Assembly (NCBI GenBank): GCA_009801085.1
Contig: VNWV01000001.1
Coordinates: 3,906,001-3,970,000, forward strand
Direction: 5' to 3'
Length of the DNA stretch: 64,000 bases
Source: Lasiodiplodia sp. COLG20
Lineage: Eukaryota; Ascomycota; Dothideomycetes; Botryosphaeriales; Botryosphaeriaceae
How positions within the stretch are numbered: the first letter of the stretch is position 1; every line of letters starts with the position of its first letter. This document shows, one piece after another, positions 31,226-40,712 of the stretch. The notes beneath the pieces are model-generated. The model was not told where the DNA came from. It searched no databases and saw only the letters and a program-made list of their open reading frames with translations. The position numbers and the translations under genes are program-made.

Positions 31226-33877
31226 ATGTTGACCCGTCTCTTCCATCGACTGCACAAAGCTTTGTCATGGCTGACCCGTCACTTCCATCGACTGCACGGA
31301 GCTTTATTATGGGTCTGGACCAGCCAGGAGGCAGATACCCCGCAACCAAACGAGTCTACCAGCCATGGGTCAGCTGATCCGCAAGTGGATTCGTGCAACC
31401 TTTGTCGTCAGGTTAGCTTTGATTCCAATGGATCAGACGAGGAAGTTGCCAAACTCATACGCAGCCCGTGCTCCGACTGCATTTCGTTCGATGACAGAGA
31501 TCGACATCTTTGCTCAATTTGTCAGCATTGGCGATTTCGGCACTTCTTCAACTGTCCGTTGCAGACATCAATTCATCGCATCGATATTAGCATGCCAGGG
31601 ATACACGAGCTTTCCAGAGGATGTGCATTCTGTGACATGATCGGTCATACATCAGAAATCACAGCCAAGCTCAAAAAAAAGGACCCAAGTACGCTTCCCA
31701 ATAAGTACCCGATAGAAATGTACCTACGTAGAAAGAGCAGAACTATTAGATACTTGGGCATTCCCGGATTCGATTCAGTCCATTTATACCATCCTGCGGA
31801 TGTTCCTGATTGTGTTCAAACAAAACCCCGGTGGAGCCTCGTCAAAGACTGGCTGATGGAATGCACAAGAGAACATGACAAGTGTCACAGTCAGTATTTT
31901 AAACAGCCAGATGAAATCCGGCTCATTGATGTAGAACGGAGAAGATTGGTCAGGGAAAATGAAAACTGCAGATTCGTAGCCCTGAGCTACGTTTGGGGAA
32001 GCGATCGAAACTCCAAGAGGCTTACCTGCGTAAAGAGCAACGCCAAAGGCCTTGAAAGAGATGGCGCGCTGAAAGCCGAAGAGCTACCTCACACAATTGA
32101 AGACGCATTCCGGGTCTGCAGAAATCTTGGGGAGAAGTATCTCTGGGTGGACCGCCTTTGCATCGTTCAGGACGATTCCTCTCAGAAGCATGAACAGATC
32201 GAAGCTATGGCAAAGATCTTCTCTTCCGCATTTCTGGTTATTGTTGTTCTGGACGGTGATATGGAAACTGGAATCCCAGGAATACAGCCCAGGCCCTTCG
32301 AGGTACAGAAGCAAGTTGAGATAGCCGATTTTGTCTGTATGAATCAACTCCCAGATTTTGAAAAACTCATCGATCACTCCGACTGGGCAACGCGCGGATG
32401 GACATATCAAGAGGCTGTTCTTGCAAGGCGCAAACTTTATTTCAGCTGGGCTCAAGTATTTCTTCAATGTAACACGGATCTTAAAGAAGAGTGCGCAACG
32501 AGGCAACAAAACAGGGTCAAGAGTGGTGGCTCATTCTTGACAGAGAGGGAGTGGTCATTCGACGTGTGGCAATGGCATTTGCGGAGGTATACAGCTCGGT
32601 CTCTGAGTTATCAGTCAGACATCTACAACGCCATTGCAGGAATATCGAGCGCGCTTCTCCCTGGGCCAGCCAGTTGGCTCTACGGCTTACCAAGGAGAGA
32701 CTTCGATCAGGCACTTTTGTGGCTCAACTTCCTTCGGAATGGGTATCGAATCTCCGACACTGACGATGTATTATTTCCAAGATGGTCCTGGTCTTCAGTC
32801 GAAACGGTGCCATTTCACCAGAACACAATAGGGGATCCGGAGCACAACATAAATATTCAACATGAGGATGTATATCGAAATGTGTTTGTCGGGACCGTTG
32901 TGGCCTGGAACTACCAAGAGGAAGATTGCACGCCTCCAAGATTTGTTCCAGTTCGAGACATCAATTCTGTGGCCTACGTTCGACCAAGAAACGATGGTTG
33001 TTGGCTCGTTTATAGCGAAAAGGATGCATGGATATCTCGAGACTTTGACCTGGCTGTCGATCTTGGAGTCGCCTGGAATTGCATTGGGTCGTACAACGCG
33101 TACAAAGCAAGCCGACAGAGGAGCTCATTGAGGTTACTCTGTTATGGGATTGCTTGGAGTCAAGGATGCATAGACAGGAACTGGCCGTTCCCTGGTCTCG
33201 CTGAGCGTACATTCCAGGAGCTGGGGGCAGATCTCGAGAAGGGGTGGCAAGAAGTAGACTATCTCGAACGAGATATCCTTCTCTGTACTCCTCAAGAACA
33301 ACAAAACCCAGGACCATATATCGAAATGCCCTTGGATCGAAGTACTCTGAAAGGTCGAGCCCAAACATCTCTGTTTGCTCTGAAAGAAACAGATGTCTTC
33401 AGGCATCTGACCATCATCGACAACGATGGTAGGCCGGCGGGACATATGGAATATATTGACAAGACAAAGGCGAAGATATCCCTTCAATGCACAGCGTCCT
33501 GCATGTACCAGCTCATTGCGCTTTCAATTGGCTATTTCACATGGCCAGGGGATATTGAGCAGGTTCATGGTCGATTTCTAGCTGATGACCCAGTAGCAGG
33601 GCATTTGTGGGCTGACGTCGCGGAGTATGATAATAGCTGGGGTGCGCCTGGGAATGAGGAGGCAGCGATCAGTGACTTGTCCAAGGCAGTGGGTCCCAAT
33701 GGTCTCGATATATCATATCTCGACTCAGAGGGGAGGACAGTACAGTTCATTCCCATCGTTTATGTCATGCTTGCGGAATGGGATGGGCCTATCGCACGTC
33801 GGATTAGTATTGGTTGGATTTTTCTTACTAGGTGGGTCAAGTCGAACCCACAGTTCAAGACGGTGTATCTGGCCTAA
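31226..33877 (+). CDS. HET-domain (heterokaryon incompatibility-type) protein
   Basis: Single exon, 883 residues from the ATG at 31226 (AAAAA-ATG context); an in-frame ATG at 31019 would add 69 residues of low-quality sequence. The HET domain runs from about 250 (FVALSYVWGS) through HTIEDAFRVC, KYLWVDRLCIVQDD and IFSSAFLVIVVLDG to RGWTYQEAVL (about 390-399). A Cys-rich segment at about 55-110 (CNLC, CSDC, CSIC) may bind a metal. The long C-terminal region has no named domain. HET proteins trigger cell death upon non-self recognition, in the cytosol. Directly after Met1 a 14-residue motif is duplicated (residues 2-15 and 16-29). Codon use is flat, unlike the GC-rich neighbours. Confidence 0.88.
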   Translation: MLTRLFHRLHKALSWLTRHFHRLHGALLWVWTSQEADTPQPNESTSHGSADPQVDSCNLCRQVSFDSNGSDEEVAKLIRSPCSDCISFDDRDRHLCSICQHWRFRHFFNCPLQTSIHRIDISMPGIHELSRGCAFCDMIGHTSEITAKLKKKDPSTLPNKYPIEMYLRRKSRTIRYLGIPGFDSVHLYHPADVPDCVQTKPRWSLVKDWLMECTREHDKCHSQYFKQPDEIRLIDVERRRLVRENENCRFVALSYVWGSDRNSKRLTCVKSNAKGLERDGALKAEELPHTIEDAFRVCRNLGEKYLWVDRLCIVQDDSSQKHEQIEAMAKIFSSAFLVIVVLDGDMETGIPGIQPRPFEVQKQVEIADFVCMNQLPDFEKLIDHSDWATRGWTYQEAVLARRKLYFSWAQVFLQCNTDLKEECATRQQNRVKSGGSFLTEREWSFDVWQWHLRRYTARSLSYQSDIYNAIAGISSALLPGPASWLYGLPRRDFDQALLWLNFLRNGYRISDTDDVLFPRWSWSSVETVPFHQNTIGDPEHNINIQHEDVYRNVFVGTVVAWNYQEEDCTPPRFVPVRDINSVAYVRPRNDGCWLVYSEKDAWISRDFDLAVDLGVAWNCIGSYNAYKASRQRSSLRLLCYGIAWSQGCIDRNWPFPGLAERTFQELGADLEKGWQEVDYLERDILLCTPQEQQNPGPYIEMPLDRSTLKGRAQTSLFALKETDVFRHLTIIDNDGRPAGHMEYIDKTKAKISLQCTASCMYQLIALSIGYFTWPGDIEQVHGRFLADDPVAGHLWADVAEYDNSWGAPGNEEAAISDLSKAVGPNGLDISYLDSEGRTVQFIPIVYVMLAEWDGPIARRISIGWIFLTRWVKSNPQFKTVYLA
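31229..31312 (+). repeat. 42-bp tandem duplication encoding a 14-residue motif
   Basis: 31229-31270 and 31271-31312 align without gaps and differ at a few bases. The encoded units are LTRLFHRLHKALSW and LTRHFHRLHGALLW. The frame is kept and the unit is amphipathic and aromatic. Confidence 0.9.
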
Positions 33878-34068
33878 TAGCGGCGGTATTTCCTTCACGT
33901 CTCAGATTTAGTCTGTTGTGCTATTTCTTCATCTACACGGGTACTCTTCTTGGCTCTCCTGATATACATTTCCCTAGTAAGACAAAAACAGAGTGTACGT
34001 ATCTCAGACTCATAAATTGAACTATTCTGTTTCCTAAAGTCTTCCCATCCCCGTATTCATCTTCTCGA

Positions 34069-36567
34069 TCAAGAGTCTAACGCAAAGCACCTCTCACTAC
34101 TCTCCTCCCTATTCCCCCACCAATACGGCATCGTCACAATCTTCCCCGCGCCAAAGAACAAGAAAATCAGCAACATATTAAAATTGAACCCCGCATCGAA
34201 CGCCGCGGCGAGGATGTAGTTCCACCGCGCCCACAAATCATACCGCCGGCGGTAAGCCCAGAACATGACGACGAAGCCGCCAAGGAAGCTGCTGGTATAT
34301 CCGGTGCTAATATTCCCGTAGAAATGCGCCATCGTCGAGAAGAAAATAGTCGTATTGCACAAATTGAACTTAAGGCGCGGGAAGGCACGGTGCAAGCCGT
34401 AAATAGCGCACGGAGCGAGCACGCCGACGAGAAAGCCGTAGGGCAGCACGCGGTAGATGTGCTGCTCGAACAGGCGGCGGGGGCCGATCAGCACGTACTG
34501 CACGCCCATGGTCAAATTCGACGTCAAGCTCTGCGCCGTCCACTGGTGCGACGGGTCCTCCAGCTTGCCGGTCAGGTAGTCGAACTTCGTATCGAGCACC
34601 CAGCGCACGACGGCGTAATTCACCGGAATCCCCAAAAACGAGCCGAAGACCTGCGTGAAGAACACCGTCTTGGGCGGGATGTGCATGTAGTGCCCGATCT
34701 TCATGTCCTGCAAGTTATACTGCGCGCGGTACCACGCATTCCCGGCAATACTCCCGTAGACGGACGCGCCGGTCGGGTTCTTGAAGCCGGAGATGGAATT
34801 AACCATCAATCCGTACAACAACTCATTCACGGTCCCGATGGGCAGCTGGAAGTTCGACAGCGCGTACAGCCAGCCCAGCGGCACGACGAGGATGGCGCCG
34901 GTGCCGATGGCGACGAAGTACGTCCAGACGGGGATGAAGAGCTGGCCGCAGGCGACGATGGTGACGAGCGAGACGAACGACGCGGCGAAGAGCGCGAGGA
35001 ACCACCAGAACGGCACCTCGTCGTACGCGCGCTGCAGCACGCTGAGCTGGTCGTCGTACTGCTCTTGGATGCGCGCGCCGTGGCGTGTCGTGCGTTCGCG
35101 CACCTTCGCGAAGGTGGTGCGCAGCTGGTCCCAGCCGAAGAGCAGCATCCAGACGATGGCGGAGGTGTAGGCGGCGTAGTCGAAGAACATGTTCCAGAGG
35201 ACTTGCGTGCTGACGAAGGGCGGGCCGAGTTCTTGGTAGGCGGTTTCGTTGAAGGTGACTTGGGGCGTGAGGAGGCTTGTTGTGGGGTAGGAGGTTCCGT
35301 TTTCTGGAAAGGGGGTTAGCTGTATGATGCGGAGGCCAAACGGCAAAAGTGCATACCGAGGAAGAGACGGTTGGACATCAGATTATGGTGCCACTGGCCC
35401 AGTCCTCCAAACTTTGCCGCCGGGAGCAAGATCCAGCAGCTACACGCGAAGGCGGCGAACATGACGACCTGCGTCCACCACGGCGTGAGGAACAGGTTGT
35501 AGTTGGTCGAGATGTTGCTCCAGTCCAGCGACAGGTTCAGGAAGCCCATGCCGCCGAAGCCCGCCCCGACGAAGTTGGCAACGGCGTTGTTCGGCGCCAC
35601 CCAGCACAGGAAGGCCAGGGAGCCGAGCATGGGGAACACGAACTCGGGCAGGAACTGCCAGAGGATGACGGCCAGCAGCACTAGGAAGAAGACTTTCGAC
35701 TGTTTGCGGGACAGCGCGGTGGGGTTCTCGCGCTGCTGCTTCTGCGTCTCGAAGAGGGCCGTCTGGCAGAGTCTACGCATCATCGTCAGTTCAATTCTGA
35801 AGACGCTAGAACTACACAAAGGCAAAACTCACGCTGTGAACCATGGGAACTGCGGGTCGTAGATAAGAAATTGCCGAGCAATAGCCGCAAAGGAGTAGCC
35901 GGTCCACACAATACCCCACATGAAGAAGATGGCCACGGCGGGGTTGACCTTCGTGTCGAAGTACAGCTCGGCCATGGAGATGGGGGCGTAGCCGAGGTTG
36001 TACGTCGCGCCTGACGCAGCCGAGATGGTGATCAGGACGTGCTCCTTGACGCTGAAGGGACCCGGGTTGAGGTTGAAGCCCCAGTTCGTGAACGGCACGC
36101 GCACTTGCCATGCTGGGAGGACCTTGGCCATCCAGGCGCCGGCGTAGCTGGACGCGATCTGCACGAAGAAGACTGAGTACGGGGCGTAGGTCGTCCGGAA
36201 GTGGCTCATCATGCTGAGGAAGGCTCCGGGCACGACGAAGATGATGGTCAGGACGAAGTAGCGGAAAGTGAGCGTCGGCAGCGTCGGGTCATCGTGCAGG
36301 CTGACGATGCGGCGGACATAGGGCGGGATATCCTTGAGGCGTGGGTCATTTTCGTCGATTGCCTCTTCGTTTTCGCCCGTCTGAGTTGTGAAGACGAACG
36401 GCGGCTTCTCGAGATCGGATACCGCAGGGGTGGGCTCGCCAGATTCCTCGGACTTCTTAGAATCCTGAATCAATTGTAAGTCTGGGTACTCCGTGGGAGA
36501 ACGTTGGTTGCCATACCGTTGCTGCGTCTGCAGTCTGCGGTTGCGGTGTCGGAGCCATGTCGATCAT
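34069..36567 (-). CDS. OPT-family oligopeptide transporter
   Basis: Four exons on the minus strand (36567-36517, 36464-35833, 35772-35357, 35303-34069) give 777 residues, the usual OPT length, with about 14-16 hydrophobic segments. The family signature NPGPFSVKEH appears in the first third, followed by SGATYNLGYAP and, further on, LGQWHHNLMSNRLFL and WYRAQYNLQDMKIGHYMHIPP (short strings only). It imports small peptides or peptide-like compounds, with protons, at the plasma membrane; some OPTs move glutathione or metal chelates. The first exon is short and is needed because the long open frame starts at a non-ATG codon; ATGs at 36567 and 36558 are both in frame. Neighbouring siderophore transport may hint at metal-chelate uptake, but that is weak. 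Confidence 0.9.
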
Positions 36568-37663
36568 GCGGCTCGCACTAAAAACGCCGCAAGGATGTGG
36601 TTGCGGGAGCCAAGTAGATCAAGCCAGGGCAAGAGAAGTCTTGAAATCTTAAATGGATCACCCAGCACAGCGACTATGCTTGGAAGCGGCACAGCGCAGC
36701 ACGCTACAAAGGTTGCAAATGGTGTCATCGGCGGTAGTCGTATTGGTCGTGTTTGTATCACCATAGTTCGTCGATCGTCGTGCGTAAAAAAAAGGACCTC
36801 CTTCCCCATTTGAGCCTATACACCGCGTAGCCCGCAGCACCTGATGTGGCGAACTGTATGATTTCTCAGCAGCACCACACAAATTTGGTTCTCGAAGGCG
36901 GGCTGCGGGTGGGAAAATATGCGTGCGTGAAGCTGGATTGCGACTGATTCCGGCCGTAGTGACACTGAGTCGACAAGTGACGCGACAGGCTTGACACTGA
37001 CATTGACAAAAAGTCAGTTTGTTGGGTCACGATACTGCTAGTACATAATTTTTATTGCGCAATTGGAAAAATTTCAGTGCGAGTCAGGAGAGAACGGCTT
37101 AGCGCAACTCATCAAGCGAGCTTCGTGCATCCATTGCTCTGCGCCTTCGTCAACGAAAGCTCCACCATGTTGCGTATGAAGAGCAGAAAAATCAATCGTC
37201 GATGTGTTGAGTAGTGGAGACGGGATCGATCAGATTGCTTGCTCTGGACCTTTTAAAGTTACTGATGTCGAAGTAGCAGTCTACTATTTGGCAAGCTGAT
37301 CCACCACTTGATTGCGCACTGATAGAATCTAGTGGATAGCGGTGTATATTGCTGTTGGAGGCCTATTAGCCTTGTGGCGATTGACACCGTGTTGCACGAC
37401 ATGGGGAGCCAAAGCCAAAAGGGATTGCGGAGAACACGTGAAAGTCACGTGGCTTGGGCCGCCTTGGTTGACTTTCTCATCATGAAAAGACGGTGATTGA
37501 ATGTCTTTCCATCCTGACTCTTGCTTCGAAGCTCGAATCGTGCACCTGTAAGCCTAAACCACCGGAATTGGGGGCGCGATTCAGTGATCAGCGGCAACGT
37601 ATTATGCCGAGGTCACCGGCGGAATGTCACGTAAATCCTCCGTAACCACCTCTCACTCTCCCA
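36568..37663. other. Intergenic, divergent promoter region
   Basis: About 1.1 kb between the OPT and Zn2Cys6 genes, which diverge. No gene or clear repeat seen. An arrangement with one regulator facing one transporter could share control, but no motif proves it. Confidence 0.55.
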
Positions 37664-39704
37664 ATGCGTCCATCCCAGCGACAAAGCCCCGCCTCGTGCC
37701 AACTCTGCAGGACGAAAAAGCTAAAGTGCGATCGCACACATCCATGTTCCAACTGTTCCGCCCGTGGTGTCACATGCACCTTTCTCCAGCAGCCCAGACC
37801 CGGACGCCAGACAGAGGAGAGGCACGATGTTGGCAGTACGGAATCAATCCTCGCTCGCCTTGATCGGCTGGAGCGAGAAATGGCGGCCATGAAAGCCGAG
37901 CGTCTGCCAAATATTCCTTCGGTACCTCAGCAAACCACCCAATCAGGGCCGAGTACTCATTCCCCAGGGCCACGGAATGGCGAAGGACATGGCAAGGAGT
38001 ACATGTCGTTTGAACCTGTTGGAATGCATGAACGCTCGCTTGTGTTCCGGAAGGAGTCCGAATTAACAGTGAGCGCCGCCGAGAACTACGTCGACGCTCG
38101 GCCAGCAGTCTCGGCATACGACCATGTATTGTCGTCCATTGTACTCCCCTCAGAAGCCCATGCCGTTTTCATGTTCAACACGTACATGAAAAGCGTGGAG
38201 CACCACCACCGCGTCATCCATGGTCCGACGGTGCGTGCTTTGCTCTCTCGGGTGTATTCCTCTCTTCCATGCGGACAGTACCCAGCTCCGGGCCACATTG
38301 CACTGCTGCTGGTCATCTTCGCCAGCACAGCCTACTCCTGGCGCCTATCTTCCGAAGAGCAGAATCTATTCGCCTCGTCCGATGACTGCATCGAGGCTGC
38401 GCGCACCTGGGGCATCTCCGCCGTCGACATACTCGAGCTGTCCCGCCGCGTGACGGTCCGGTCCCTCGAGGATCTCCAAGCCATGATCATCGGCGCCTCG
38501 ACCTTCCAGTACGCCGAAGGGGACTCGCGGCACGCCAGCTTCCTGCACACCTCAGCCCTGGCGCTGGCCCGCAACCTAGGTCTCCACAAGATCGACTTCC
38601 CTGCACGACCCCAAACGCTTTCCTCTCCGGACGCTGCCGTCGAGAACGAAATCAAGCGCAGGATATGGTGGCACCTCGCGGCCAGAGACTGGTACGTCCT
38701 TATCACTTTCCCCTCCGAACTCCCAACTCACGCAGCAGCACAGGCTCCTCGCCTTCGACTGGGGCCGACAAGACGGAACCTACAGCATCCACCCCCGCCA
38801 CATGCGCGTCGACTACCCTTTAAACGTCGACGACGACGCCATCCCCGCCGACGGCAGCATCAGCACCACAGACCCCTCATCCGTCCCCACCAGCATGACC
38901 TTCCATCTCCAGCACATCCGCCTCGCCGAGATCTGCCGCAGCATCGCCGACCGGCTCCCGCCCTTCTTCCACGGCGGCAGCCCAGCCGACTACGACACCA
39001 TCCTAACCCTCGACGCCGAGCTGCAGTCCTTCCTGGACCAGCTGCCCGTCTTCCTCCGCCTAGATTACTCCCCTACTCACCACCCTCCCGCCGCATCGGC
39101 GTTAGCATGGTCCTGCCAACGCAGCCTCATCAACGCCGAAGTGCACGCCCGCCGCATCAAACTGCACCACCCCTACCTCTGGCGCAGCGGCGCCGTCTCC
39201 CGTACCATCTGCCTCGCCTCCGCCCGCGCCATCCTCGATGCCGGCAGGCTGCTCGTCTCGGAAGGAGGCGGAGGAGGAGCAGCCGTCTGCGCCGGCACTA
39301 CCCGCGCTGCTATCCTGTCGCACACGTTCGTCGCGGCGATTACGCTCGTCCACGACGCGCAGCACGCCGGCGGCAGCGGCGGCGGCGGGGCTGTGGCGCA
39401 GCAGCAGCACGAGGCGGCTATCGCCGAGGTACGCGGGACGCTGGAAAGGGCGGCGAGGAGGTCGTTGCGGGGGAAGAAGTTTTTGCATGCGTTTGAGGGG
39501 GTGGTGGAGAGGTATAGCGGGGTGGAAGGCGTTGATGCGAGGGGCGGTGGGAATGTAGCAGACGCGGCCGCTGTCGGTGTTAGTGTGGGAGGATACGGCG
39601 GGGGCGAGGGGGAGCTGGGGAGTGGCGGTGGCGGTGACTTGGATGTGGCGTCGTGGCAGGCGCTATATGCGGATCTGGAGTTGTGGGACCCGGGGTTTGC
39701 ATAA
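37664..39704 (+). CDS. Zn2Cys6 transcription factor with Fungal_trans region
   Basis: Two exons (37664-38691, 38744-39704; 52-base intron) give 662 residues. The zinc cluster lies near the N-terminus: CQLCRTKKLKCDRTHPCSNC with a final Cys in GVTCTF. It is followed by a coiled-coil-like LDRLEREMAAMK. The middle region (TSALALARNLGLHKID, then RRIWWHLAARDW) is the fungal-specific transcription-factor domain. The intron interrupts the conserved W of that segment, and splicing restores ARDWLLAFDWG. The C-terminus has Gly/Ala-rich low-complexity runs. It is a nuclear regulator facing an OPT transporter; the target is unknown. Codons change from C-ending to G-ending around 39400. Confidence 0.9.
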
Positions 39705-40257
39705 GTCTTGGGGGTGTTATTTTAGATGTTTGTGCGGGCTCGTCGGCCTTCATTACTTTTCAGCCACGTTACTGGTTTTCAGACCTTAAAGCTGCCACAC
39801 CCTGGGGAATCGACGACACTGATAATTCTCTCAGCATAATCTCATTGCAAAGCATTCAAACTCCACCTCGACTCTTGCAATATTCGGTCTGGAACTCTGC
39901 ATTCAAGTTATCAAGCCATCCAACATCTCCTGTACTCTCAGTCACGAGGCCATCCCCGCGAAAGCCGTGGTTGTATCAGGCCTGACCTCGTATTCCAACA
40001 CATTGGCTCCAGCGAGTGTGGCCCATACCCTGATCATATCGGTGGACATGAAAACGAGCAAGGTAGAACCTATAAAGCCAAACTGCATGGAGAGTTATGC
40101 ACCCCATTTGTGCCACGAATAAGGCAACACGGACGATGCGGACCTACCAGATGACAATGCCCATTGGCTATAAAGCAGCTTTTGCATACGAAGCAGCAGG
40201 GAATTATGCTGTCGATCACGAGGGCAAGATTCGTAGGCTACCGAGGTCTTGGGATGC

Positions 40258-40286
40258 TCCGCGGATAATCCGTGGACGTCCGTGGA
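40258..40286. promoter_or_regulatory. PDRE-like array 1 (three TCCGYGGA sites)
   Basis: TCCGCGGA at 40258-40265 and TCCGTGGA at 40269-40276 and 40279-40286, spaced 11 and 10 bases. They lie 427 bases upstream of the CYP505 ATG at 40713. TCCGCGGA and TCCGTGGA are the known Pdr1/Pdr3 element and a working variant in budding yeast; use in this fungus is inferred. Confidence 0.55.
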
Positions 40287-40420
40287 GCAAAGACTCTCCG
40301 GCGGCGCAAAGACACTCCAACGGGCCGAAGGACAGCCCAATGGAACAAAATCAATCCAGCGGACCAAAGATAGCCCGCTGGCCAAATGCATCCCCGCAAA
40401 GTAAAGATCGAGGCCTTAGC
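40279..40420 (+). repeat. Degenerate 18-21-bp minisatellite
   Basis: About six to seven imperfect units of the form TCC-n-n-GGA-n-CAAAGA-n-nnC, for example at 40279, 40297, 40316, 40355 and onward to about 40420. The PDRE-like triplet forms its left edge. Confidence 0.5.
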
Positions 40421-40633
40421 CCGGCCTTAGCCCGTGTATCCACAGGCTCCAGCACGGGCTTTTCTTTGGCCAAGCGCGCAATAATGAATACACGTATGGA
40501 AGTCTCTTTGCTTTGCAGCACTTTGCATCGCTCTATCCTGCCTACCATTGGTTAGTATCGTCTGTCGGCACTGTCTCAAAAGCGAGCCTACGTATCACCC
40601 AATTTCTTATCCGGAGCAGCCGGCGCGTGGTCA

Positions 40634-40639
40634 TATAAA
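40634..40639 (+). promoter_or_regulatory. TATA box that decides the CYP505 start
   Basis: TATAAA lies only 11 bases before the in-frame ATG at 40650 but 74 bases before the ATG at 40713. Transcription starting at a normal distance from this box would exclude the first ATG. Confidence 0.5.
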
Positions 40640-40712
40640 CAGACAGTAGATGGCTAGCTCAAACGGACAGTATAATCCATTTTCTTACCTACACTGGTTA
40701 ACGGCACGAAAT

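Larger units (their letters stand above)
39705..40712. other. Intergenic / CYP505 promoter with repeats
   Basis: About 1 kb. Holds the PDRE-like triplet at 40258-40286, an adjoining degenerate minisatellite and a TATA element at 40634. Frames read across the repeat show no protein-like sequence. Confidence 0.6.

Noticed and set aside
34324..35319. 331-codon plus-strand frame opposite the OPT gene
   Set aside because: Antisense shadow; low-complexity acidic and basic runs, no domain.
40097..40555. 152-codon plus-strand frame upstream of CYP505
   Set aside because: Its repetitive SKDSP-like peptide comes from the minisatellite; there is no other protein-like segment.
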